Part shown: positions 22,889-28,521 of the stretch, piece after piece
Layout of the letters: every line of letters begins with the position of its first letter
Position numbering within the stretch: the stretch's first letter is position 1
IMG/VR virus record: IMGVR_UViG_3300017991_001303
Coordinates: 1-28,521 of that record
Source: a virus
Reading direction: 5' to 3' (one strand)
Length of the DNA: 28,521 nucleotides
Program-made: the position numbers and the translations under genes
Notes under the pieces: generated by a model
What the model was told of the DNA's origin: nothing
Databases searched by the model: none
The model's input: the letters and a program-made list of their open reading frames with translations, nothing else

Positions 22889-23226
22889 GCATGGAAGAGC
22901 AAATCGCAAAGGAAATTGTTCAAATGTCTGACGATGAAGTTATCCAAAACGTAAAAAAGTATTTTCCTGAATCTATTGCAACTGCCGTTATGAAGCGTAT
23001 GCTCACCAAATACGGGCGCTTGGATGAACAAGTTTATTTTCTTGAGATTCTTCGTCTTGAGTCTCTTTGTCGCAGAGCGGCAGAAGAAATCAAAATGCTT
23101 GATGATAAGTTGCAAGAGATTTCGCCCGATCCAGATGGCACTCACACCTCTGTGAATCTGCTTTCGAGACTTGATGGACGGATTGGCGGGTGGTATACTA
23201 TGGCTGAACGAAGCGAGGAGGAGTGA
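22885..23226 (+). CDS. Small hypothetical protein, helical
   Basis: 113 aa, strongly charged and predicted helical (EEQIAKEIVQMSDDEVIQNV at the start, a second long helix near residues 55-75). No recognised domain. ATGA overlap upstream and a one-base overlap downstream place it in the same coupled run. Confidence 0.75.
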   Translation: MSMEEQIAKEIVQMSDDEVIQNVKKYFPESIATAVMKRMLTKYGRLDEQVYFLEILRLESLCRRAAEEIKMLDDKLQEISPDPDGTHTSVNLLSRLDGRIGGWYTMAERSEEE

Positions 23227-23429
23227 TGGCCAAATCTGCTGGCAGGCATTATTTGCATATGGACATATTTGATTTGTGTGTAAATATTCACATTTTTCCA
23301 TATAAGAAATATCAATTGTGGGGATACCACCTTGATTGGTACGATGGGCCAATTCACGAACTTGGTTTGGGGCCTCTATTTTATATCTGCACACATGATG
23401 CAAAGTATGTCCATCCAGAGGAGAAGTGA
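23226..23429 (+). CDS. Small hypothetical protein, aromatic-rich
   Basis: 67 aa from ATG 23226, overlapping the previous stop by one base (TGATG). Rich in Tyr, His, Phe and Trp (KYQLWGYHLDWYDGPIHEL). No signal peptide, and no known family recognised. Confidence 0.65.
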   Translation: MAKSAGRHYLHMDIFDLCVNIHIFPYKKYQLWGYHLDWYDGPIHELGLGPLFYICTHDAKYVHPEEK

Positions 23430-23593
23430 TGAGGGTTTGGGTCGTAACAAAACGATGGGTTCACGAAGATCGTATGAATATTGCCGTTTTTTCAACGGAA
23501 ACGGCAGCGTACAATTTTGTTAGAGACAATGAAACAGACGACAATTGGCGAGTTTGTTTTGATGTTGAAGAATGGGAGGTTGATAATGAGTGA
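23429..23593 (+). CDS. Very small hypothetical protein (54 aa)
   Basis: ATG 23429 overlaps the preceding stop by one base and follows GGAGAAG. It codes MRVWVVTKRWVHEDRMNIAV at the start and FDVEEWEVDNE at the end. The pattern (VWVVTK-x-W...I-x-VFST-x-A-Y) is like small phage proteins with a single beta-alpha-beta unit. It fills what would otherwise be a gap in a coupled gene run, which supports it as real. Confidence 0.65.
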   Translation: MRVWVVTKRWVHEDRMNIAVFSTETAAYNFVRDNETDDNWRVCFDVEEWEVDNE

Positions 23594-23771
23594 CGACAAG
23601 AAAGATTATTATGACCTTCGCTCACTTTACGAAGGTGTCATTTCTCGCATCAACAAGTTGGAAGACGACACAAGAGCAGCGATAGAGTTTGCTGATCTTG
23701 CAGAAGATGATAGGGGAGCAGAAATGATCTTGGAATTCTGCAATGATATTACAAAGTTGGTTGGAGAGTGA
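23586..23771 (+). CDS. Small hypothetical protein, helical
   Basis: 61 aa from ATG 23586 (RBS GGAGG at 23575-23579), overlapping the previous gene by 8 bp. Acidic and helical throughout (SLYEGVISRINKLEDDTRAA), possibly a coiled coil. Function unknown. Confidence 0.65.
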   Translation: MSDDKKDYYDLRSLYEGVISRINKLEDDTRAAIEFADLAEDDRGAEMILEFCNDITKLVGE

Positions 23772-23774
23772 AGA

Positions 23775-24065
23775 GTGAGTTCCAGCATCGAAATCAAAAC
23801 GGACGGATGCAAGTCTCTTTACCTTGACATAAAGACCACAGGCGTAGAGTTTGAAGCTTGGAATCAAGATTATCCAGAAGCGGAACTCATTACGATGTGG
23901 TTTGATCTGAAAGATAAGGAAGATCGAAAGGCAATCAAGAATCTTATTTCACATCTCCAACATCAGTTGCGGGTTCATGAATCACCCCCTTATTCTACTT
24001 GTCCTTCTTGTTCTTGGCTAAAAAGAGAACGAGGCATAGAAGCCTGCGAGGAGCATAGCAAATGA
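23775..24065 (+). CDS. Hypothetical protein with C-terminal Cys pair
   Basis: 96 aa with a GTG start (23775) preceded by GGAGAGTGAAGA; no better ATG is available. The N-terminal part forms strands (SSIEIKTDGCKSLYLDIKTT). The C-terminus has CPSC plus a later Cys and His (ACEEH), possibly a small metal site. ATGA overlap with the next gene. Confidence 0.65.
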   Translation: MSSSIEIKTDGCKSLYLDIKTTGVEFEAWNQDYPEAELITMWFDLKDKEDRKAIKNLISHLQHQLRVHESPPYSTCPSCSWLKRERGIEACEEHSK

Positions 24066-24484
24066 TTGGAGCAACAAAGATGATTGGAACAGCAAAGAGG
24101 CTTATTGAATGTCGTTATTTCCGGTGGCTTCCGGGTATGCGAGATTTGGGTGGAAACTTCTATCTTGGTCAAAGGGCAAATGCACCAGAAGGTGTTCATA
24201 TGTGGGCCGGTTTTGATAGGGGAAGTTGGGAATGGAACGAAACCGAGTTTGGACTACCAGACCTTGAAGACCCCGCAACCCTTGGATGCGTTCTTGCTTT
24301 GGTTCGCAACGCTTGGAAAGACGACGGCATTGCGTGTGTGACGGGTTCTTACACCGCAGAGTCAGGTTACAGGTTTCGCATCGTTGGTGGAAAGCGTCAA
24401 GATACAAAGTTCTTTATGATGAGCCAAAACCATTACCTTTCAGAAGGCGAGGCACTTGTTGCTGCTTTGGAGTTGGCAGGATGA
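24062..24484 (+). CDS. Hypothetical protein
   Basis: 140 aa, not recognised. Rich in Trp and Gly (HMWAGFDRGSWEWNE), with a middle helix (TLGCVLALVRNAWKDDG) and a C-terminal helix (SEGEALVAALELAG). Another in-frame ATG (24080) lies six codons downstream. Coupled by ATGA on both sides. Confidence 0.7.
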   Translation: MIGATKMIGTAKRLIECRYFRWLPGMRDLGGNFYLGQRANAPEGVHMWAGFDRGSWEWNETEFGLPDLEDPATLGCVLALVRNAWKDDGIACVTGSYTAESGYRFRIVGGKRQDTKFFMMSQNHYLSEGEALVAALELAG

Positions 24485-24663
24485 CTAACGAAGATTTCAA
24501 CAAGAATATGAGCAGAATGTTCTTTCGTCTTGGAAATGCTTTCCGCGATGTAAGAGACAACATGATCGAAAACTTTGGAAGAGAAAACGATACATCAGAA
24601 CTTCTCTTTCGCCTTGAAGAAGTTTGCGATATTATGATTGAGAATTATGGGGAGGAAAAATGA
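24481..24663 (+). CDS. Small hypothetical protein, helical
   Basis: 60 aa from ATG 24481, chosen for its ATGA overlap with the previous stop; the open frame upstream is only a shadow. Two amphipathic helices (MSRMFFRLGNAFRDVRDN and ELLFRLEEVCDIMIENYG). Function unknown. Confidence 0.65.
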   Translation: MTNEDFNKNMSRMFFRLGNAFRDVRDNMIENFGRENDTSELLFRLEEVCDIMIENYGEEK

Positions 24664-24950
24664 ATAACCCTTGTAACGAAATCTGTATTGGGAAGGTGGA
24701 TGATGTGGTTGAGTGGTGGCAGATCAACTCCTACAATGCCGGTTACCACAGAGGACTAAACACAGAATACCATAATATTCCAATCAATATTCTTTTCACC
24801 AAGTGGATTGCTGATGTTCGCAGACCAGCATCAGAAGCACTTGATATTGTTGCCTTCGAGAAAGGCTTCAATGACGGCATAGAAGATTATGAAGAGTCTA
24901 TGAAAGGTCATAAAGACGGAGCAGCAACTACAGCAGGTTGGGAAGAATAA
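24660..24950 (+). CDS. Hypothetical protein
   Basis: 96 aa. The repeated pattern Y-N-A-G-Y-H-R-G and F-N-D-G-I-E-D-Y resembles repeats seen in small phage proteins of unknown role. Two Cys near the N-terminus (NPCNEICIG). ATGA upstream, TAATG downstream. Confidence 0.7.
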   Translation: MNNPCNEICIGKVDDVVEWWQINSYNAGYHRGLNTEYHNIPINILFTKWIADVRRPASEALDIVAFEKGFNDGIEDYEESMKGHKDGAATTAGWEE

Positions 24951-25171
24951 TGGATATTAGACCAGAAAACAACAAAGACACTTTTCGTGGAAGAGGCAAA
25001 ACCATCGAGAAGTTGAGAGATCAAGTTAATTTCTTGAATGAAGAACGAGAGCGCTTAATCAAGAAGCTTGAAAAGATCGAAAATCTTTCTCGGTACGCTT
25101 GGGAACAAGTTAGCAGAAATCCAGAAGAAGCAGTAGAGCTTTTTAGAATGATAAACTTTGAGAGTAAGTGA
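24950..25171 (+). CDS. Small coiled-coil protein
   Basis: 73 aa from ATG 24950 (TAATG overlap). Residues 18-47 (KTIEKLRDQVNFLNEERERL and on to KLEKIENL) have a clear heptad pattern, so it probably dimerises as a coiled coil. No other feature. Confidence 0.68.
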   Translation: MDIRPENNKDTFRGRGKTIEKLRDQVNFLNEERERLIKKLEKIENLSRYAWEQVSRNPEEAVELFRMINFESK

Positions 25172-25728
25172 TGAGCGATTATTTTGAAAATCTATCTTAC
25201 GAACTAAGAGAAGAGAATAGCAATCTAAAAGAACAACTTGGTGCTCTAAAATCAATTATTCGCCAAACCTACAAAGCGATTGGTTGCTCTGACGATATTG
25301 TCGAAGGAGAAGATTGGGGAGGTTTGCCCTCAAGGGTTGCTTGTCTCAAAGCGGCTGTTGATATCGGGATTCATCACAAGACCGAACTGGAAAGAAAGAA
25401 TGACTGGATTGAGCAGTGGCTGGATACTTACATTGGGGATGACCCTGTTGTTTTGGAATTACGGAAACAATATCACGAAGAGTTCCATTCAATCAAGCAT
25501 GACCGACCTCACAAGGAAATAGGAAGAGCAAGAGCAGCAAAGGTTCATAGGGTTCCAACTGCTGATGAGATGGTTACGGCTCAACAAATGACTGCACCAA
25601 CAAGGCTGGAAATTGAATGGAGAAACATTCAAAAAGCGAACGAAGACACTACAAAATGGTACAACTGCCCTCGTTGCGATGCCGGCTACCTAAACCAAGA
25701 GTGTGTTTGCAAGGAGAACGAAGAATGA
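25171..25728 (+). CDS. Hypothetical protein with coiled coil and C-terminal Cys cluster
   Basis: 185 aa from ATG 25171. It opens with a coiled-coil segment (LSYELREENSNLKEQLGALK). The C-terminus has four cysteines in a zinc-ribbon-like order (CPRC...CVC). The last residues, CKENEE, are coded by the junction cassette at 25713. The combination suggests a multimeric nucleic-acid-binding protein, but this is inference. Confidence 0.68.
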   Translation: MSDYFENLSYELREENSNLKEQLGALKSIIRQTYKAIGCSDDIVEGEDWGGLPSRVACLKAAVDIGIHHKTELERKNDWIEQWLDTYIGDDPVVLELRKQYHEEFHSIKHDRPHKEIGRARAAKVHRVPTADEMVTAQQMTAPTRLEIEWRNIQKANEDTTKWYNCPRCDAGYLNQECVCKENEE

Positions 25729-25732
25729 GTGA
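25713..25732 (+). repeat. Gene-junction cassette, copy 2 (20 bp, GGAGAACGAAGAATGAGTGA)
   Basis: Identical over 20 bp to 25943-25962. Each copy codes the last residues (ENEE) of one protein, the ribosome-binding site, and the Met-Ser start of the next. Confidence 0.75.
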
Positions 25733-25958
25733 TCTATTGGTTAAACTCTTAGAAGGTACAACTGGGATGACCGAAGAGCAAGAGATCTTTAAAAAGTCTA
25801 AAACAATCATAGCAGAGCACTTTTCTGTTTCTGAAGATGTGATTGAATGGAGATCCTTTAAGAAAGAAGGCTGGCACATCGATCCACCCGGCAGATGGTA
25901 TGTTAATGGAAAACTTCTGAAATTGAAATTGATCCCATTTATGGAGAACGAAGAATGA
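25725..25958 (+). CDS. Small hypothetical protein
   Basis: 77 aa from ATG 25725 (ATGA overlap). Helical N-terminus (EEQEIFKKSKTIIAEHFSVS) followed by strands (WHIDPPGRWYVNGKLLKLKL). It resembles no family I can name. Confidence 0.68.
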   Translation: MSDLLVKLLEGTTGMTEEQEIFKKSKTIIAEHFSVSEDVIEWRSFKKEGWHIDPPGRWYVNGKLLKLKLIPFMENEE

Positions 25959-25962
25959 GTGA
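25943..25962 (+). repeat. Gene-junction cassette, copy 3 (20 bp)
   Basis: Identical to copy 2; it forms the boundary between the gene ending at 25958 and the one starting at 25955. Confidence 0.75.
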
Positions 25963-26176
25963 AAAAGTAAACCATCCAGACCATTATGGTGGCGAAAGCA
26001 ATCCATACGAAGCAATCAAAGTTATTGAGGCTTGGGATCTTAATTTTCATCTTGGTAATGTCGTCAAATACATTTCAAGAGCCGGTAAGAAGTCAGAGAA
26101 CAGTATTGAGGATTTGAAGAAAGCAGAGTGGTATTTGAGTCGGTATGTCCAGTTCATACAAAAAACAAATAACTGA
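25955..26176 (+). CDS. DUF3310 family protein
   Basis: 73 aa matching the short phage DUF3310 family: VNHPDHYGG (5-13), then YEAIKVIEAWDLNFHLGN and VVKYISRAGKK, with a final helix EDLKKAEWYLSRYV. The family is common in phage genomes, often annotated loosely as nucleotide-kinase-like; its biochemical role is not established. It starts inside the junction cassette and overlaps the next gene by 32 bp. Confidence 0.88.
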   Translation: MSEKVNHPDHYGGESNPYEAIKVIEAWDLNFHLGNVVKYISRAGKKSENSIEDLKKAEWYLSRYVQFIQKTNN

Positions 26177-26636
26177 TTACATCAACAATGTTCTCAATCA
26201 AAAGAGATCAGAGTTCAGCGGTATGGCTGTGTGTCCTTTTGCTGCGCCAGAGTTGGCGAACAATAAGTTGATGATTGCTATGCTTGGAGAAGACGACAAG
26301 GGTATAAAAGATCTGTTAGAGGAGTTCGCTCAATCTGATTATGATAGTGCGATCATTGCTTTGCCGCATCAGTTAGGTCCCGAGGACACAAAACCTTTTC
26401 AGATCTTTATCAATAAGATTTTGAAGAGACTTGGTCTTGAAGATTACAAGAATATCTGTTTCAACCCCAATGATGGGGTGGAAGTGAACGGTTTTAATCC
26501 GAGAGCAGAGTCGCCTTACTTTTTGATAAATATTGCGCACAGAAAAGTGCTAAATGATGCACATAAGTCCTTGCGCAAAACGAAATACTATGATAACCTA
26601 AATGAACAATACAGAGAGTTTTTGAGGATCAAATAA
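26145..26636 (+). CDS. DUF1415-like protein (remote similarity)
   Basis: 163 aa. The pattern CPFAAPEL, then a strand DSAIIALP, a helix FINKILKRLGL, ICFNPNDG and finally RAESPYFLINIAHRKVLNDA parallels DUF1415 (CPFA, a hydrophobic strand, F-HP, then RSPYP-x-LHLLRE). The function of that family is unknown. The ATG at 26145 overlaps the DUF3310 gene by 32 bp; no later in-frame ATG comes before SGMAVCPF. Confidence 0.6.
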   Translation: MSSSYKKQITDYINNVLNQKRSEFSGMAVCPFAAPELANNKLMIAMLGEDDKGIKDLLEEFAQSDYDSAIIALPHQLGPEDTKPFQIFINKILKRLGLEDYKNICFNPNDGVEVNGFNPRAESPYFLINIAHRKVLNDAHKSLRKTKYYDNLNEQYREFLRIK

Positions 26637-26638
26637 AA

Positions 26639-26896
26639 ATGAAGAAGCTAAGAAAACATATTCCGGGTAAAAGAAAACGAGAAAAGAAGGAAGCAAAGGA
26701 AAGGCTTGAAAAGCAAGCCGCTGCTTTTCTTAACCATCCCAAAGAATGTTGCGTTTGTAAAACTGAGTTTGAAAGAACGCACGAGACAGTCAAAACTTGG
26801 CAAGTAACAGTAGTAGAAGATAGGGTGCGCTTGACTTGCCCAGACTGCTGGGAAGTATTTAGCAAAGTAAAAGAAGGATTGGAGAACATAGAATGA
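26639..26896 (+). CDS. Small zinc-ribbon protein
   Basis: 85 aa: a highly basic N-terminus (KKLRKHIPGKRKREKKEAKE) followed by two Cys pairs, CCVC and CPDC, spaced about 35 residues apart, which make a zinc ribbon. Similar basic plus zinc-ribbon proteins occur in marine T4-like phages. Binding to nucleic acid or RNA polymerase is plausible. Its stop overlaps the next start by 4 bp. Confidence 0.75.
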   Translation: MKKLRKHIPGKRKREKKEAKERLEKQAAAFLNHPKECCVCKTEFERTHETVKTWQVTVVEDRVRLTCPDCWEVFSKVKEGLENIE

Positions 26897-27906
26897 GAGA
26901 GACACTAGCGTATGACGACGTTTTGATCGTCCCGCAATATTCAGATATAGAAACAAGGAAAGAAGTTAGTCTAAACTCAAAGTTAGGGTTTATTGATTGT
27001 GATCTGCCGATCATTGCTTCACCAATGGATACGGTTTCAGAGGTGGCTATGGCGAAAGCAATGGACGCAAAGGGAGGCATCGCCATTATTCACAGATATA
27101 ACAGCGTTGAAGATCAGGCAAGAATGGTTGCTGAAGCTAGTGAAGGAAACTCATTGGTTGGCGCAGCAGTTGGAACATCTGGCGACTTTCTTGAAAGAGC
27201 CTACGCTTGTTATGAAGCCGGCGCAGATGTAATCTGTGTTGATGTGGCGCACGGTCATCATTCTCTAATGAAGCAAGCCCTAAAACTGCTAAGGCAGATG
27301 GTTGGCGACGATGTTCATATAATGGCTGGAAATGTCGCAACGCTTGAAGGCTATGAGGACTTAGCTTCTTGGGGAGCGGACAGTGTTCGCGCGAACATCG
27401 GGTCGGGCAGCATATGCAGCACGAAAATCCAAACAGGACACGGTGTCCCTGGACTACAAACAATATTCGATTGTAGTAGATCTCATTTTGCTGGAACTGT
27501 TCCTATCATTGCTGACGGAGGCATTCGTAACTCCGGTGATATTGTAAAGGCTCTTGCTGCCGGTGCTGACTTTGTAATGTTAGGTTCTTTGCTCGCGGGA
27601 ACAACAGAAGCCCCGGGTGATGTTTTGGTTGGCCGCGACGGAAGCAAACAAAAGGCTTACAGAGGAATGGCTTCAAAGGACGCTCAAATGTCTTGGAGAG
27701 GCAAGACAGCATCTTTGGAAGGTATCGCTACAACCATCCCATACAAGGGAACAGTAGTGGATATTCTAGATGATCTAGAAAGAGGTATTCGTTCTGGACT
27801 ATCCTACTCAGGAGCGCGAACCATTACAGAACTACAATCAAAGGCTAAGTTTATTCGTCAGACTGTGAGCGGGCAAATTGAAAGTGGAACACACATCCTA
27901 AGATGA
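26893..27906 (+). CDS. IMP dehydrogenase/GMP reductase family enzyme without CBS domains
   Basis: A 337-aa TIM barrel. Visible motifs: [11 protein letters not shown] (5-15), IASPMDTV (41-48), MAGNVAT (144-150), the catalytic-Cys loop [13 protein letters not shown] (170-182, C175), DGGIRNSGD (208-216), YRGM (256-259) and PYKG (283-286). The CBS/Bateman pair that bacterial IMPDH carries after SVEDQ is absent. The ending [23 protein letters not shown] is more IMPDH-like than GMP-reductase-like. However, the IMPDH flap Arg-Tyr pair is not evident (WRGK instead). So it either makes XMP from IMP or, less likely, IMP from GMP. With PurA it brackets the IMP branch point. IMPDH genes are known hosts of split inteins in related phages; this one is intact. 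Confidence 0.85.
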   Translation: MRETLAYDDVLIVPQYSDIETRKEVSLNSKLGFIDCDLPIIASPMDTVSEVAMAKAMDAKGGIAIIHRYNSVEDQARMVAEASEGNSLVGAAVGTSGDFLERAYACYEAGADVICVDVAHGHHSLMKQALKLLRQMVGDDVHIMAGNVATLEGYEDLASWGADSVRANIGSGSICSTKIQTGHGVPGLQTIFDCSRSHFAGTVPIIADGGIRNSGDIVKALAAGADFVMLGSLLAGTTEAPGDVLVGRDGSKQKAYRGMASKDAQMSWRGKTASLEGIATTIPYKGTVVDILDDLERGIRSGLSYSGARTITELQSKAKFIRQTVSGQIESGTHILR

Positions 27907-28238
27907 AAAGATCGTACCCAAAAGGACACTCTATTCTATCATTCTCGTTGGATTCAAAACTTCACGAGAACCTAAAGATTAGATTGTTCTACGATGAGAT
28001 CAAAACACAAAGCGAGTTCTTTCGGTACTGTGTTGAATCTTATCTATCACAAGACAAGCTTTTTATGGAGTTTCTCGACGATTACAAGATAAACAAGAAG
28101 GTTCAGTCTAAGAAGCGTGTTACAAAATCTCGCAAACTGCGTGAGGAAGGCGAGAAAATGTTACAAGAACTTGCGCTAACAGAAGAAGATATCGAGAATA
28201 TATTTGATATATTAGAAGAGGATTTACCAGAGTTATGA
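27903..28238 (+). CDS. Ribbon-helix-helix-like small protein (putative regulator)
   Basis: 111 aa. ILSFSLDSKLHENLKIRLFY (11-30) followed by TQSEFFRYCVESYLSQD has the strand-helix-helix order of RHH DNA-binding proteins. The C-terminal part is a basic linker (KKVQSKKRVTKSRKLR) and an acidic tail (EEDIENIFDILEEDL). It is probably a transcription regulator or a nucleic-acid-binding accessory. ATGA overlap with the GuaB-family gene and 4-bp overlap with the next. Confidence 0.6.
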   Translation: MKRSYPKGHSILSFSLDSKLHENLKIRLFYDEIKTQSEFFRYCVESYLSQDKLFMEFLDDYKINKKVQSKKRVTKSRKLREEGEKMLQELALTEEDIENIFDILEEDLPEL

Positions 28239-28477
28239 GAGAATGTTCTAAAAGATGTTACATACATAAAATACCCTGCACTCAAAGCGAGTGCAGACTT
28301 CATTTAGATTACGAGAAAGATTTAAATTGCACGGAGATAGCAGTTTATAAACACGGCGAAATGACCTTGCAACAGATCGCGGATCGCCACGGGATAAGTA
28401 TCGTAAGGGCGAAGCAACTAGTAGATGAGGCTTTGCTTAAATTAAATAAGACATTATCAGAAAAAAGTACTATTTAA
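28235..28477 (+). CDS. Sigma factor region-4-like protein
   Basis: 80 aa. The C-terminal half, GEMTLQQIADRHGISIVRAKQLV (41-63, named here by its ends GEMTL and KQLV), is the helix-turn-helix of sigma70 region 4, completed by DEALLKLNK. The N-terminus has five Cys (C4, C8, C15, C20, C32), possibly a metal site. There is no region 2, so it cannot melt a promoter alone. It could be a co-factor that binds the -35 region or redirects RNA polymerase. Small proteins of this build are found in several marine phages. Its last codons contain an ACTATTTA octamer. Confidence 0.72.
   Translation: MRECSKRCYIHKIPCTQSECRLHLDYEKDLNCTEIAVYKHGEMTLQQIADRHGISIVRAKQLVDEALLKLNKTLSEKSTI
28469..28476 (+). promoter_or_regulatory. 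ACTATTTA octamer, copy 5
   Basis: It overlaps the stop of the sigma-like gene (ACT ATT TAA) and lies 40 bp before the next ATG at 28517, the same distance as copy 1. Confidence 0.5.
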
Positions 28478-28484
28478 AACAGCA

Positions 28485-28496
28485 TATTCGCGAATA
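28485..28496. repeat. 12-bp perfect palindrome TATTCGCGAATA
   Basis: Between the octamer and the ribosome-binding site of the next gene; it could be a regulator binding site in that gene's leader. Confidence 0.35.
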
Positions 28497-28516
28497 ATTG
28501 TTAGGAGTTTTGCAGA

Positions 28517-28521
28517 ATGTC
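28517..28521 (+). CDS. Start of the next gene (cut by window edge)
   Basis: ATG at 28517 preceded by TTAGGAG (28501-28507) at good spacing. Only the first codon and two bases are in the window, so no product can be named. Confidence 0.45.

Noticed and set aside
1-28521. tRNA genes, rRNA, CRISPR arrays, insertion sequences, integrase or attachment sites
   Set aside because: None could be seen by reading both strands; no integrase, repressor or transposase gene is present.

Overview
This is a stretch of a tailed-phage genome, not of a cellular chromosome. Every convincing gene lies on the + strand. Genes are packed with 1-11 bp start/stop overlaps (many ATGA or TAATG junctions). The content is a phage-type replication and nucleotide module: T4-like UvsX/RecA, gp32-type SSB and gp41-type helicase, a family A DNA polymerase, a FEN-type exonuclease, class II RNR, ThyX, dUTPase, a MazG-like pyrophosphatase, GroES- and ClpP-like proteins, several homing endonucleases (HEGs) and a sigma-region-4-like protein. 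The overall flavour is that of a marine lytic phage. A lipoprotein with DDDDS repeats resembles lipoproteins of Myxococcota/Bradymonadota-like bacteria, a weak clue to the host.

Layout. Positions 1-7.5 kb: end of polA, MazG-like, an FtsZ/tubulin-like protein, SSB, small proteins, RecA/UvsX, 5'-3' exonuclease, helicase. Positions 7.5-12.6 kb: B12-dependent RNR, GroES-like, two small genes sharing an N-terminal MKLTKARLQQIIKEEI leader, two larger poorly known genes. Positions 12.6-17.9 kb: a bacterial-type replicative polymerase gene (DnaE/Pol III alpha) broken into three ORFs. The first break carries a canonical split intein with a Vsr-like HEG between its halves. The second carries a degenerate Hint-like segment and the tail of a decayed HEG. 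Positions 17.9-20.0 kb: a 5' stub of purA cut at its P-loop codons, a second HEG, then a complete but mosaic purA. Positions 20.0-22.7 kb: dUTPase, ClpP-like, ThyX, GIY-YIG HEG. Positions 22.7-26.9 kb: a tight run of very small genes of mostly unknown function. Positions 26.9-28.5 kb: a GuaB-family enzyme without CBS domains, an RHH-like protein and a sigma-like protein.

How it fits together. Polymerase, helicase, SSB, recombinase and exonuclease make a replisome. RNR, ThyX, dUTPase, the MazG-like enzyme, PurA and the GuaB-like enzyme feed or clean its nucleotide pool. Overlaid on this is a set of mobile genes that have inserted at the most conserved codons of dnaE and purA. An octamer ACTATTTA recurs 27-54 bp upstream of start codons. 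It precedes all three intact HEGs, a small gene at 10244, and a gene that starts at the window edge. At the HEGs it lies between the arms of possible hairpins that could hide the ribosome-binding site in read-through mRNA but not in mRNA started at the octamer. This is the logic known for T4 HEGs. The fractured dnaE, the mosaic purA and this shared promoter-like element are the most unusual parts of the window.
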